Of a stretch of DNA of 64,000 nt, positions 54,945 through 64,000 are shown one piece after another. Every line of letters begins with the position of its first letter. Positions within the stretch are counted from its first letter, which is position 1. Under the pieces are notes generated by a model, which was given only the letters and a program-made list of their open reading frames with translations, was not told where the DNA came from and made no database searches. This DNA is from Macrosoma leucophasiata (lineage: Eukaryota; Arthropoda; Insecta; Lepidoptera; Hedylidae), in contig JAWQUS010000016.1 of the NCBI GenBank assembly GCA_036365455.1, forward strand, positions 17,259,001 through 17,323,000, in the 5' to 3' direction. Both the position numbers and the translations under genes were made by a program.

Positions 54945-55060
54945 GCCGGACGGAGCATTAGGTCTCTCACCTTTGTCTTTGCCTTCATTGGTCGGAGTCG
55001 GGCGCTAGAGGTATGGCATTTGCAGGAATTTTGATTGTAGGCTGGGCTGTTACCTAAATT
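54945..55060 (-). repeat. unnamed repeat, uninterrupted fragment
   Basis: The same sequence as the split repeat at 49840-50165, without the family A insertion. Confidence 0.6.
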
Positions 55061-55071
55061 TCTACGTAAAT

Positions 55072-55215
55072 AAATAAATAGGAATAAGATTTATTTGCTC
55101 ATAACAATTTACAATAAAGTGAAGAACACAACTGTTGTTTGTCAACCACATTTGCTAAGTTATTGAAAATAAATTATATAGGTAGGTACTATACTAAATA
55201 CTAACCTCTTACACA
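55072..55215 (-). mobile_element. LINE family F 3' end
   Basis: Reverse counterpart of 12399-12575, with an AAATAAATAAATAGG tail at the left. Confidence 0.6.
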
Positions 55216-55985
55216 ATTTAAGAAATTACACAAGCGTGAGTTTAATGGAATGAGGCATATTTAAAATAATTTAAATAGTACAACATAATATATATTATTA
55301 TGTTTCATTTATGTCTCGAAGTTACAGTGCCTTACCGTGGAAAGACAATTCGTATAATGGCTGCATACAAAATGAACATTAATACATAACATTTTGCTTA
55401 TGTCGTACGAGTATGTAGATGCAAGCGTCATACCCTGCGCTTCAACGAAGCGGAACTACACGCGATTTGCCACAATAAATCACCCCTGATTTATTTTTAT
55501 TTGGTTGGCACATAAAGCCTGCAATGCCGTTCGTATGTTCTTTATTTAAAATTATTTCTTTTCAGCCATTATTCGCTGGAATGGCGGACAATTTAATCAC
55601 GTTTGAAAAAGTTTTCAATGTAGAAAAATGCACTTGTGTTACACACGATATTGAAATAGGCAATTTTTCATTGATATCAAATGTGCACGAATGTTGAATT
55701 TTTGTCTTTTTGGTCTGAAAGTATCTTTAGTTTTTGATTTAACAAGAACAGTTCGATTCTACTTAACTTCATCTAATACCTACATCGCTTATATTTTGGG
55801 TACTATTTAGAGAGTGAAGTCAAATGAAGAATACTAGGAATAGTTTGAATTCATACGTAGAAAATATGAGAAGTGGATTAAAATTAATATTTTTAACAAA
55901 GACTTTGATGACCAGACTTAGGAAAGTAGGTAGATACTAAAAAATTTGTATACACGATTATCACACTCGATAACATTGATAAAAC
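55216..55985. other. unassigned DNA
   Basis: No gene or repeat recognised. A compact non-repeat segment at 55560-55610 (GCTGGAATGGCGGACAATTT) stands out mildly. Confidence 0.35.
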
Positions 55986-55989
55986 GTGT

Positions 55990-56344
55990 AATAACAATGG
56001 CAACACTTGATACGTCCCACTGCTGGGCACGAGTCTCTCCCCTTTTTGGGAGGAGGTCTGGAGCTTACTCCACCACGCTGCTCCAATGCGGGTTGGTGGA
56101 GATAAGGGTTAGTGGCCAACCCGTTGTCGGATATTTTCAAACCATAAGGCCTCCGACAAGGTTTAACGACTGCTACCTATCGATAGCAACCGGGACCGAC
56201 GGCTTAACGTGCCCTCCGATGCACGGAAACGCGCATTTTAATTTGCCACTAGCGGTCACCCTTCACACACCCGACCGCGTGCCGTATCGCTTAACCGAGT
56301 AGATCGCTTCCGATCTACACAAGCCGCGGGGCTATGCGAACTTC
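55990..56344 (-). repeat. 5S-rRNA-headed SINE, copy 5
   Basis: Diverged copy with a 10-bp internal deletion near 56140; head on the minus strand at 56344. Confidence 0.85.
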
Positions 56345-56414
56345 AACCGTGTGTCTGCGTTAAATTGTCCACAGAAATTTATAAAAAAACCGATAGTAGG
56401 TAAATAGTAATAGG

Positions 56415-56580
56415 TAATTTGTAATTTCCGGCACAGAGGCATAACACCTTAGACCTCAGGGGTGGTAACGCATCTGCACTTCAACCTTGGTCTTTTTGTG
56501 GGTGTCTATAGGGTGCAGTCATCACTTAACATCAATATGAACTGCATGCTTGTTTGCCACTTCCATTACATAAAAAAAAC
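56415..56580 (+). repeat. family A retroposon, 3' half
   Basis: GTAATTTCCGGCACAGAGGC to CTTCCATTACATAAAAAA. Confidence 0.83.
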
Positions 56581-56823
56581 ATGCAACTTACAGTTATTTA
56601 TTTATTTGTACTCAAGACGTGCAAGCATGTAAGTCAAGTCATAGAGAAGTTAATGTGGTGCCGTCAGCGACAATGCGCCGCTCACAATGGAGAATAACAA
56701 AGACTACAAATCACGGGTGTACGTAAGATAGGTTTTTGCCACCCGGATACGCTTGTTCTGAGAGTTATGGACTTGTTTTTGTTGTTTGAAGATTAATGTT
56801 GAAGTGCTATAAGCAACATTTTA

Positions 56824-57790
56824 CTGGTGGTAGAGCTCTATTGAAGGAGCTCGCGGGCGTAGGCATCACGGCATCACCATCTGCCAAATGGTAGTGTTTA
56901 GCACTATCGTGTTCCAGTTAGATGGTAATGTATGGCCCCGTAATAACTATCACAGAGACATAACAGCTTAGGTCTCAGGGGTGGCTATAAATAAATAAAT
57001 AATAAATAAAAATTGTTTATTTATAAAATAGATCACAAAGAAGATATACATGAAATTTCTTAACTATATAAAATAAGGGATGGTTTGCATTCGTACCTGA
57101 ACTAGGTTGAACCTGTGTTTCAGGCGGTAGAGTACTTCACTATATTGTGAGATTAATTAACATTAGAGTAAAACTATATTAGGTTAATTCATTAAAGTAA
57201 ACTATAACAGTGAGTGATTATTTTTAAGATTATTATTTACATATAGCAAGTAATTCTTCAGTATATTCATAATTAATATTTTGTAAGTAATTATATAAAA
57301 CTTTTTTACAGCTAAAATATTCTAATTTATAAAATAAAAGGTTTCTATTTAATCTATTGTACAAAAAAGGGCCAAGAAATGAAAAGAATCTTTTTGTAAA
57401 GGCATGTTTTGACGTTGAATTTGTAATGCAGACGATATCGTTCCGTCGCTTGTTAGTAATGTCCTCGTTGTCCTCATGGTGTGCTGTTTCAAAATGGTGA
57501 GCATTATAAAAATCTGTCTAACAGTTAATACATTACAGTATTTATACAATAAAGTAGTAGGAAAGAAAAAAGGGTAATAATGAGCGACTTTTAGAATTGA
57601 TCTTTGCGCTCGTTCTAGAGGTAGTATAATGGTTTTCAAAGCACCTCCCCATGAAGTAATGCAGTATTGAATAATGGCTATGCATGCATTTTGACCTCTG
57701 GTTTTTGTGAAGACGTCTATATATCGTACAGGCTGCAATCATCACTTAACATCAATTTGATCTGCATGCTTATTTACCACCTTCTTTACA
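56824..57790 (+). repeat. family A retroposon split by a LINE
   Basis: Halves 56824-56988 and 57675-57790 rejoin at GGTGGCTATGCATG. The LINE between is on the other strand. Confidence 0.9.
56989..57674 (-). mobile_element. CR1/Jockey-type LINE, 5'-truncated, nested in family A
   Basis: Flanked by TGGCTAT on both sides (56982-56988, 57675-57681). Minus-strand coding: YCITSWGGALKTIILPLERA and LTVRQIFIMLTILKQH, aligned with 28300-28520. The 3' tail is (TTTA)n at 56989-57010. Confidence 0.9.
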
Positions 57791-57852
57791 AAACAAAACA
57801 TAAATTAAGATACATTGATTTATTTTGTTGTCTCTTTTTTATTACCTTTTTT

Positions 57853-58130
57853 ACTGGTGGTAGAGCTCCAGTGACGGAGCTCGCGGGCGTAGGCACGACC
57901 GCATTACCTAATATACTTGCCGCTAAATGGTAGTGTTCAGCACTATCGTGTTCCGGTCAGGTGGTAATGTAATTACCCTGTAATTTCCGGCACAGAGGCA
58001 TAACACCTTAGGCCTCAGGAGTGGTAGCGCATCTGCATTTTGACCTCGGTCTTTGTGTGGGTGTCTATAAACTGCAGTGATCACTTAACATCAATGTGAA
58101 CTGCATGCTTGTTTGCCACTTCCATAACAT
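57853..58130 (+). repeat. family A retroposon, full length (best copy)
   Basis: ACTGGTGGTAGAGCTCCAGT, GACGGAGCTCGCGGGCGTAG, CACTATCGTGTTCCGGTCAG, CTTCCATAACATAAAAAAAC. Confidence 0.9.
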
Positions 58131-58146
58131 AAAAAAACCTAATCAT

Positions 58147-58556
58147 GGTAGCAAACTTGGTAGAGTTCCTGTAACGGTCGTAGGCACCACCGAATTACCT
58201 AATCTACTTGCCGTTAAATGGTAGTATTCAGCACTATTGTGTTCCGGTCAGGGGTGCGACCGCCTATCGACATTGCTATTGTCGTTGTCATTGCTGTCAA
58301 ATTTTCATGTCGATTTGTAGCTCCTTTAAAATCAGTTGTTATAATTTGATCGTTTTTCTTGCTTCCGTAGGTGAGAAACAAGCGATAACGGTATATTATT
58401 TCGATTATTGTTATTTAGTTAAAGCAAGAATCGACATAATAATTTGACAGCAATGACAACGACAATAGCATTGTCGTTAGGCGGTTGCACCCCAGGTGGT
58501 AATGCGTTGGTGCCTACGCCCTCGAGCCCCTACAGTGTAACTCTACCACCAGTAAA
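58147..58556. repeat. TIR element between two inverted family A heads
   Basis: 58147-58250 is a plus-strand family A head; 58494-58556 is a minus-strand head. Between them lies 58251-58493 with 53-bp inverted ends beginning GGGGTGCGACCGCCTATCGA (50 of 53 match). The whole is a 410-bp palindrome-like unit. Confidence 0.85.
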
Positions 58557-59034
58557 ATGTATATTGCTAGCGCGTTCACCATTTGATTATATGTATTTGA
58601 TTATCACTACGTTCTTTAAACTGTGGTTCTTGTATGTAGTAGCAATTTCTACTGACGTAGATGGTCGTTGCAAATGCAGGAAGTAGTTACGATCGGGCGA
58701 CAGGATTACATTGCAATTGTGATGTCATAACTATACAACTTTTCATATTGTGCACTCACCTGACGTCGGTGATTTAAGATGCTTTGTGTAAAGATAGGTA
58801 TATGTAAAGATTTCTTGGATAAATATAAATATTAGAATAGGTAGTCCCACAGTATTTATCAAGAAATATTGACATGGGATCCAATACTCAGTAGAATAAA
58901 AGCCCATCCGCAACAGTCTGTAAGACTTCAAGATACAATAAGTAACTTTTGTGTTAATCCTGAAAGCTACGCAAGACGTTTGCGAAATAGATGGAGGTAG
59001 CTGCAATGCAATCAATCATTGATCACCGAGACCA

Positions 59035-59165
59035 CGGAAGCTGAAAAGCGACCGAAACGTCGGGTTCGATTTTAAATAATCATTTTAGTTTAATATGATA
59101 TACGCGAGATAAATCCGAAAACTAGTTTTATTTCAATGAGTGCAGCTCGCGAAAACCTAAGAACA
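59035..59165. mobile_element. MITE family Y, right half
   Basis: ACCACGGAAGCTGAAAAGCG to GCTCGCGAAAACCTAAGAAC; see 13275-13545. Directly followed by half of the Tc1-like MITE (59180-59325). Confidence 0.65.
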
Positions 59166-59179
59166 TACTAAGAAATATT

Positions 59180-59325
59180 GTACATAGACCTTAGGAAGGG
59201 ACTTCGGCTAATTTCGGATCTGTAGAGCGTTATCTCTTTCGCACCTTACCTATGTGACGTTTGTAAACCATTTTGATCAAGTTTTTACCAATCATGGACT
59301 ATCAGTGTGCAGCAGAGATAACGCA
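59180..59325. mobile_element. Tc1-like MITE, half copy
   Basis: GGGACTTCGGCTAATTTCGG and GCGTTATCTCTTTCGCACC match 32257-32507. Confidence 0.6.
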
Positions 59326-59369
59326 GTCAGGGATTGAACCAAAAAATAAATAAATAAAATATGCTTACA

Positions 59370-59580
59370 CTCACAGTCCCACAGTAGGTATAAACCTGTG
59401 TCGTGCGTGCCGTTGTACACATACAACACATACACAAACACCCAGACCCGAAACAAATATTCGTAGGCCATACAAATATTTGTCCCGGTGCGGAGATCGA
59501 ACCCGAAAAAATGTAGCGGAAATCAAACATCGATCGGTCATCTCACATCGCTAGACTAACCGGGTCGTCAAAAACAGCCA
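59370..59580 (-). repeat. tRNA-headed SINE (family V), most complete copy
   Basis: Minus-strand head GACGACCCGGTTAGTCTAGC and B box GGGTTCGATCTCC; body GACAAATATTTGTATGGCC; 3' region shared with 33445 and 48465. Confidence 0.85.
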
Positions 59581-59599
59581 GTCCAACCGTTTTACCACT

Positions 59600-59720
59600 G
59601 TCCGGACTTCGGTAGCTTAGTGGCAAAGCGGCTCGACAGCTTATCCTGAGTTTCGATTGTCCGAATCAAATTTAATTTCAAAAACATTTTTTTTTTCTTT
59701 CCATTTTCTCTTTCGAGGTC
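59600..59720 (+). repeat. tRNA-headed SINE (family L), plus strand
   Basis: GACTTCGGTAGCTTAGTGGC (A box), then a degenerate B box TTTCGATTGTCC and the T-rich body TTTTTTTTTCTTTCCATTTT. Confidence 0.7.
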
Positions 59721-60094
59721 CAACTCTAGAATTCTCACTCACTAGTAGAAGAGTCTCTTTAAGAACTTTTTATCAAAAAATGAAACTGGAAAGCAAAAAA
59801 CAAAATTTTGAGTCGTCGAGTGCTTTTCAGTTTCATTTATTTTCAGCGGTTTCATTTTTAACCACGTTGAAATAAAGGAGCGAATAGACTATCATTTCCT
59901 ATTTTTCTACCCTTTAGGTTGGAATTTTGTTTTGAAATTTATATGGGACCAACTTTAAGGTATTGCCATAAAAATATAAATAATTATCAAAATCGGACTA
60001 CTCAGTAAAATTATGTTAAAGTAGTTATGCGTGGTCATACAGTATAAAAAAATATACGCGTAAATGTATCAATCAGATTTCATTTTATAAACTA

Positions 60095-60359
60095 CTAGCT
60101 GACCCGGCAAACTTCGTATTGCCTCAGAATAAAAATATGACATGTGTCAAAGGTTTGATAGATACGGACTATATGTATAGGAAAATGAAATGGTGGTTTT
60201 TACTATTTCCCTTCAATTTCTTCACATTTTCTTACCTTTTAAACATTCCCTGGACTTCCAAAAATCGTTCAAAATCAATATTAGCCAAATCGGTCCAGCC
60301 ATTCACGCGTGATGTCGTGACCAAGGAAAACGGGTTGCATTTTTATATATGTATATAGA
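60095..60359 (-). mobile_element. Helitron, 265 bp
   Basis: Minus-strand 3' end TTTGCCGGGTCAGCTAG with stem GGCAA/TTGCC; 5' TC at 60359-60358; flanks A and T. The open frame at 60119 is a shadow. Confidence 0.82.
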
Positions 60360-60597
60360 TAAAAATATTACTGTGTAATGTTCACAACTGAAAACAAAAA
60401 TTATTTAGCTAGTCTCGGATCCCGTAACGCCGGCACTGGGTCCTCTACTAGGTACGTAACATCGAAGAAGTTTTAAATTATCTAAAAACATTCCAAATTA
60501 GACTTTATCGCAACACAAATATCTAAGGCACCCATGTGACCAACCGGATATTTCCTCGATAGTCTACCACGTTTTTACTCTTTATTTTATGCGATTT
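60360..60597. other. unassigned DNA
   Basis: Nothing recognised. Confidence 0.4.
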
Positions 60598-60845
60598 TGA
60601 TAGCAAACAAGCATGCAGTTCACATGGATGGAAGTGACAACTGCAGACTATAGACATCTTCACAATAACCAGAGGTCAAAGTGCAGATCTGAGCACTACG
60701 ATCTTTTGCCTTTGAGATAGTTTACATTAACTACCACCTAACCGGAACACAATAGTGCCAAACACTACCATTTGGCGACAGATAAATTAGGTAATGCGGT
60801 GGTGCCTACGCTCTCGAGCTCCATCACTGGCTCTACCACCAGTAA
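60598..60845 (-). repeat. family A retroposon, near full length
   Basis: TAGCAAACAAGCATGCAGTT to CTGGCTCTACCACCAGT. Confidence 0.85.
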
Positions 60846-61198
60846 AAAAATAATTCACTGCTTCGGTGGCTTAGCCATGTGACATATTATTATATGTTGT
60901 GAAATAGCAACATATTACCAACACTCAACAATGTCGGTGATATTCAAACAGCGATTACAGATGGTGATCTAGAAAAAATCATCAACCTCAATTTTAATTG
61001 CGTCTAAAGCGATATTAATATTCAATAAACATTATTATCAGCGGCTTACTTGAAAAAAATAAGAAGGAGCACTGTAATAATTTATTGGGTATACGTTTTC
61101 GATAACCTTTACATACGAAATGAACACTTTTGTGTATAACGCGACTACTTCGTTTTGAGCGTTCGACGGAGATTGAATACTGCCTATATAAAACCATA

Positions 61199-61501
61199 GA
61201 GCAACACGGGTCACCGGCCGACCGGAGGGCAGTAGCCATAGCGTTTATTACCGATGCAAAACAGTCTGTCATTTTTTGTAGGAGGGAAGTTTGTATGACA
61301 CACACACAAACACAACAAAAATTGTCAATTACTACGAAACTTACACCTTGAATTTAACAAAATATATAAACAATTTCATTTACAGATTTAAACATCTAGG
61401 CGACAGGCGTAGACATACTTGTGCTTGTACTTTGACAGAAGGGAAAGCCTTGAAATGGCTACTCCCATCCGGTTGGCCACGGCCGGTGGCCCGTGTTGCT
61501 C
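61199..61501 (+). mobile_element. MITE family T, best copy (303 bp)
   Basis: GAGCAACACGGGTCACCGGC and the inverted GAGCAACACGGGCCACCGGC, TA on both sides. Interior AAACAGTCTGTCATTTTTTG and TGTACTTTGACAGAAGGGAA conserved in the three copies. Confidence 0.88.
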
Positions 61502-61569
61502 TATGTATCAAATCCTTGAAAACAATAGATTACATACTTTACATATTTCATTTTTATATTGATTGATTA

Positions 61570-61755
61570 CACGTGGTGAGTCTATTCACATCTCCAGCCA
61601 TATAACCAAACTTCGAGGGTGGTATTGGGCAACTTCTGAAAAAGGGAAAAATCTCAAAAGTATTTAATTAACCTCGTCCTAGGAATGGAATCCAAGACAT
61701 TAGTACATCAGTAGTGGCCGCTAACCGCTAACATTGTACTACTGGAGCAGTAAAA
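61570..61755 (-). repeat. tRNA-headed SINE (family G), degenerate
   Basis: CGTGGTGAGTCTATTCACAT, ACCAAACTTCGAGGG, GGCAACTTCTGAAAAAGGG in family order. Confidence 0.6.
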
Positions 61756-61837
61756 TTACAAAAAAGTGTTATTACACTATTTATTAAATGATTTATATGA
61801 AAATTAAATAACACTATCTAACAGTTTTATTATATAA

Positions 61838-62450
61838 CTAGCTGTGCCCACAACTTCGTCCGCGTAGAATTTAATTCTAAAATAAAAGTAGCCTAAGTTA
61901 CGCCTTATTAGTGAAGTCATACGTCAAAAGTTTTACTTAACAATGGTCCAAACATATTTAATTATTTTAAACTGTTTTTAAATAAAATTTATTCCAACAT
62001 CTTTTTTGATGGCATAGTTTTGTCGATTTTTCGACTTCATTTTTGCAATTAAATTTAGAAGAAAAATCATAACTCATACAAGTAATTTTGATGAAAGATA
62101 AATCTTGCTTGTCTAAAAATATTTTCAAAGATTTGTTTAAAACTAAATACTATATTGAAAGGGTGTAACCCATTCACTATTTATTTATTTTTGTGTCTTG
62201 AGGTAACCGCTAAATAAATAAAGTAGTAAGGAAACACCTAATACTTTCTGTGGTAACCTATTACGGTTTCAGTGCCATAATAGGCCCCTCAATCGCTTCT
62301 TTTTAGGTCTAGAAAAAAAATATAAATTATAAAATAAGATAATTAAAATTAATTTTATTTCATTTTAATTATCATATTTTATAATATGTTTTGTTCAAAA
62401 GTTAATTGTTTTTATTTAATTTCATGAATTTCATAGTAACTTTTTTTTAT
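61838..62450. other. Helitron 3' end (-) then AT-rich DNA
   Basis: CTAG at 61838 with GTGCCCACAACTTCGTCCGC is a minus-strand Helitron end; its other end is not clear. The rest is AT-rich and leads into the candidate exon. Confidence 0.5.
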
Positions 62451-62452
62451 AG

Positions 62453-62569
62453 TACTCTTCAACAATTTCCTTTGTTAGAAAACCGGTCAGACGGGCACCA
62501 AAACCTGGGACAAGAGGAAAATTTTATTCAGAGAAGTCATCCAAAAAATCATCCAAAGGGGAATGACAA
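62453..62569 (+). CDS. possible last coding exon of an unknown plus-strand gene
   Basis: A strong acceptor (CTTTTTTTTATAG) precedes an open frame reading YSSTISFVRKPVRRAPKPG, then TRGKFYSEKSSKKSSKGE and TGA. The segment is far less AT-rich than its surroundings, and an AATAAA follows about 20 nt later. The product would be a basic Lys/Ser-rich C-terminus. I do not recognise the family and found no convincing upstream exon in the window. All three plus frames are open here, so the frame is uncertain. Confidence 0.33.
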
Positions 62570-62669
62570 GATTCGGCTACGAACATTTAATAAAAGTGCT
62601 CTCCGACAGACACTCTATTATAATGATAATTCTTCTAAAAAAACACTAAGATTTATTAAATATGAATGA

Positions 62670-64000
62670 AGTCTGGCGAAGTTCACCAAAAAAACTGCTT
62701 TTAAAAAGTAATGCAATATTTTATCACCTCCATTTCCTCTACGAACTCAACACTTGTAAATGTTGCCAAATGCAAAATAAAATCATATCAATCGATACTA
62801 AAATATCGATGTCGATTATTACTTGTTAAAAATAATATTTTATTTATATAGACAAAGCTGTACGTATTTTAATTATGTTGCGATAGCATTAATAAAATTC
62901 TTATACGAAAAAATATTATTATTAAACTAGCTTGCAGCTTATTGTGAACATTCGTACAAGTTAAAGATAGTGTTATATATAACAAAAACAGTTTGTAACA
63001 AAATACGTTCGTTTTATTTTTATAAGAAATTAGAGATAAAATAATGATAATAATTATATTTCAATGTTTGTTTATATGTACAATGTTTTAAATAACATAC
63101 ATCCTGATATGTAACTCGATATATTTTTGCAACATGAGTAATGTCAATAACAATAGATCAATCAATATACTCATTATGTGTCAAAATAGGTGACATAATG
63201 TTTTTAATGTAATGTTACGGCGAAGCCTTTCAGTCATATTTATTTTAAATAGTTCGATTACAATTATCGATAAATCGAATCAAAAATATTCCCCATTTTA
63301 ATAAAGTAGATACTAGCAACACATATTTAACAGACAAAATGTGTCAAACCGTAAAACGTCAAATTATATGTCTTGTTCGTTTGCGTCGTTACGAATGTAT
63401 CTATCGGAGTGTATTTAAATTATCTTCTGGGTGTTTGTTGCTGTATTTTGAACTCCGATTTTTCTGCTTCTTTCTTACGACAACCTTGTATATTGACCCT
63501 GACTTGTACCTTGTTTTGACTTGTGTGCCAACTCAAACTTATAAGAACGGAGCATACCAGTAGCCCAAGTAATTGCTCAATTGGACCTAACTTAACGTTT
63601 TGGAGGTACTTGTTTATTAAAGTATTTGTAAGATATTGTTTAACATGTAGAATTGTCATGCAAATATGTGCTTTTTGTAAAGAATAACCATTTCAAAATA
63701 TTTCATACTGATACTTTAATCATATATTATATTCGTGCCCTTAACATAGCCCTAACTTTTTTCGGTGTAGTTATATAAAAAATCAACATAATCTTTTCAT
63801 AATCTACAATTTATTGCCTTTATATTGATATATAAATCATCTTTGTCGGTATTTAGCCGACGGTTGAAAGGGCACTTGGCATTCTCCTTTTGTCCAACCA
63901 TCACAAATCTTACCTTATTAATGTTTCAAAACAAGTTCACAAACTGTATTTTTAGAAAAGGTAAGCATTCAAGTTAATATGTATTATCCCATTACACAAT
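62670..64000. other. unassigned AT-rich DNA
   Basis: Very AT-rich, several short unrelated open frames on both strands. No repeat or gene recognised. Confidence 0.45.

Overview
This window looks like moth or butterfly (Lepidoptera) nuclear DNA. The reasons are two host genes with insect-like protein sequence and canonical GT-AG introns, AT-rich DNA, and dense repeats of types common in Lepidoptera: Helitrons ending in AACAGCTAG, tRNA-headed SINEs, RTE-type LINE 3' ends with triplet tails, and a mariner. I cannot name the species. There are no bacterial operons, CRISPR arrays or phage genes.

Host genes. (1) The minus strand from 18503 leftward carries the start of a Sans/USH1G orthologue. Coding exon 1 is 23 nt (18481-18503, MTTDRFHK). 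A 14.5-kb repeat-filled intron follows, then exon 2 (3793-3936), which encodes the first ankyrin repeat. The rest lies beyond the left edge. (2) The minus strand from 51707 to 48311 carries a complete four-exon gene for a V-ATPase subunit e-like protein of 201 residues. It has an unusual N-terminal extension of about 100 residues and an acidic tail. Its 48-bp exon 2 has an inverted, decayed copy just beyond the 3' end of the gene. A possible last exon of an unknown plus-strand gene lies near 62453-62569.

Everything else is repeats and unassigned DNA. The commonest family, called family A here, is a retroposon of about 290 bp starting ACTGGTGGTAGAG and ending in an A-rich tail; about 25 full or partial copies are present. 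Other families are a SINE with a 5S-rRNA-like head and a tail resembling RTE LINEs (five copies), several tRNA-headed SINEs, the 3' ends of about nine LINE lineages, non-autonomous Helitrons, hAT MITEs with 8-bp target duplications, TA-flanked MITEs, and two mariner copies. Several nested insertions with clear target duplications give a relative history.

Layout: 1-3.75 kb LINE and MITE remains; 3.79-18.5 kb Sans and its intron; 18.5-30 kb MITEs, RTE and other LINE fragments and quieter, possibly regulatory DNA; 30.1-32.2 kb a broken mariner joined to a 640-bp minisatellite and a Helitron end; 35.9-37.2 kb a three-copy long-period repeat carrying a hairpin; 38.06-39.34 kb an almost intact mariner; 40.1-41.3 kb a large foldback; 45.8-46.2 kb a minisatellite inside a SINE; 48.1-51.7 kb the V-ATPase gene; 53-61.8 kb nested SINEs, LINEs, Helitrons and MITEs; 62-64 kb AT-rich DNA with little recognisable. 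All calls come from reading the sequence and from knowledge of the families; no database search was run.
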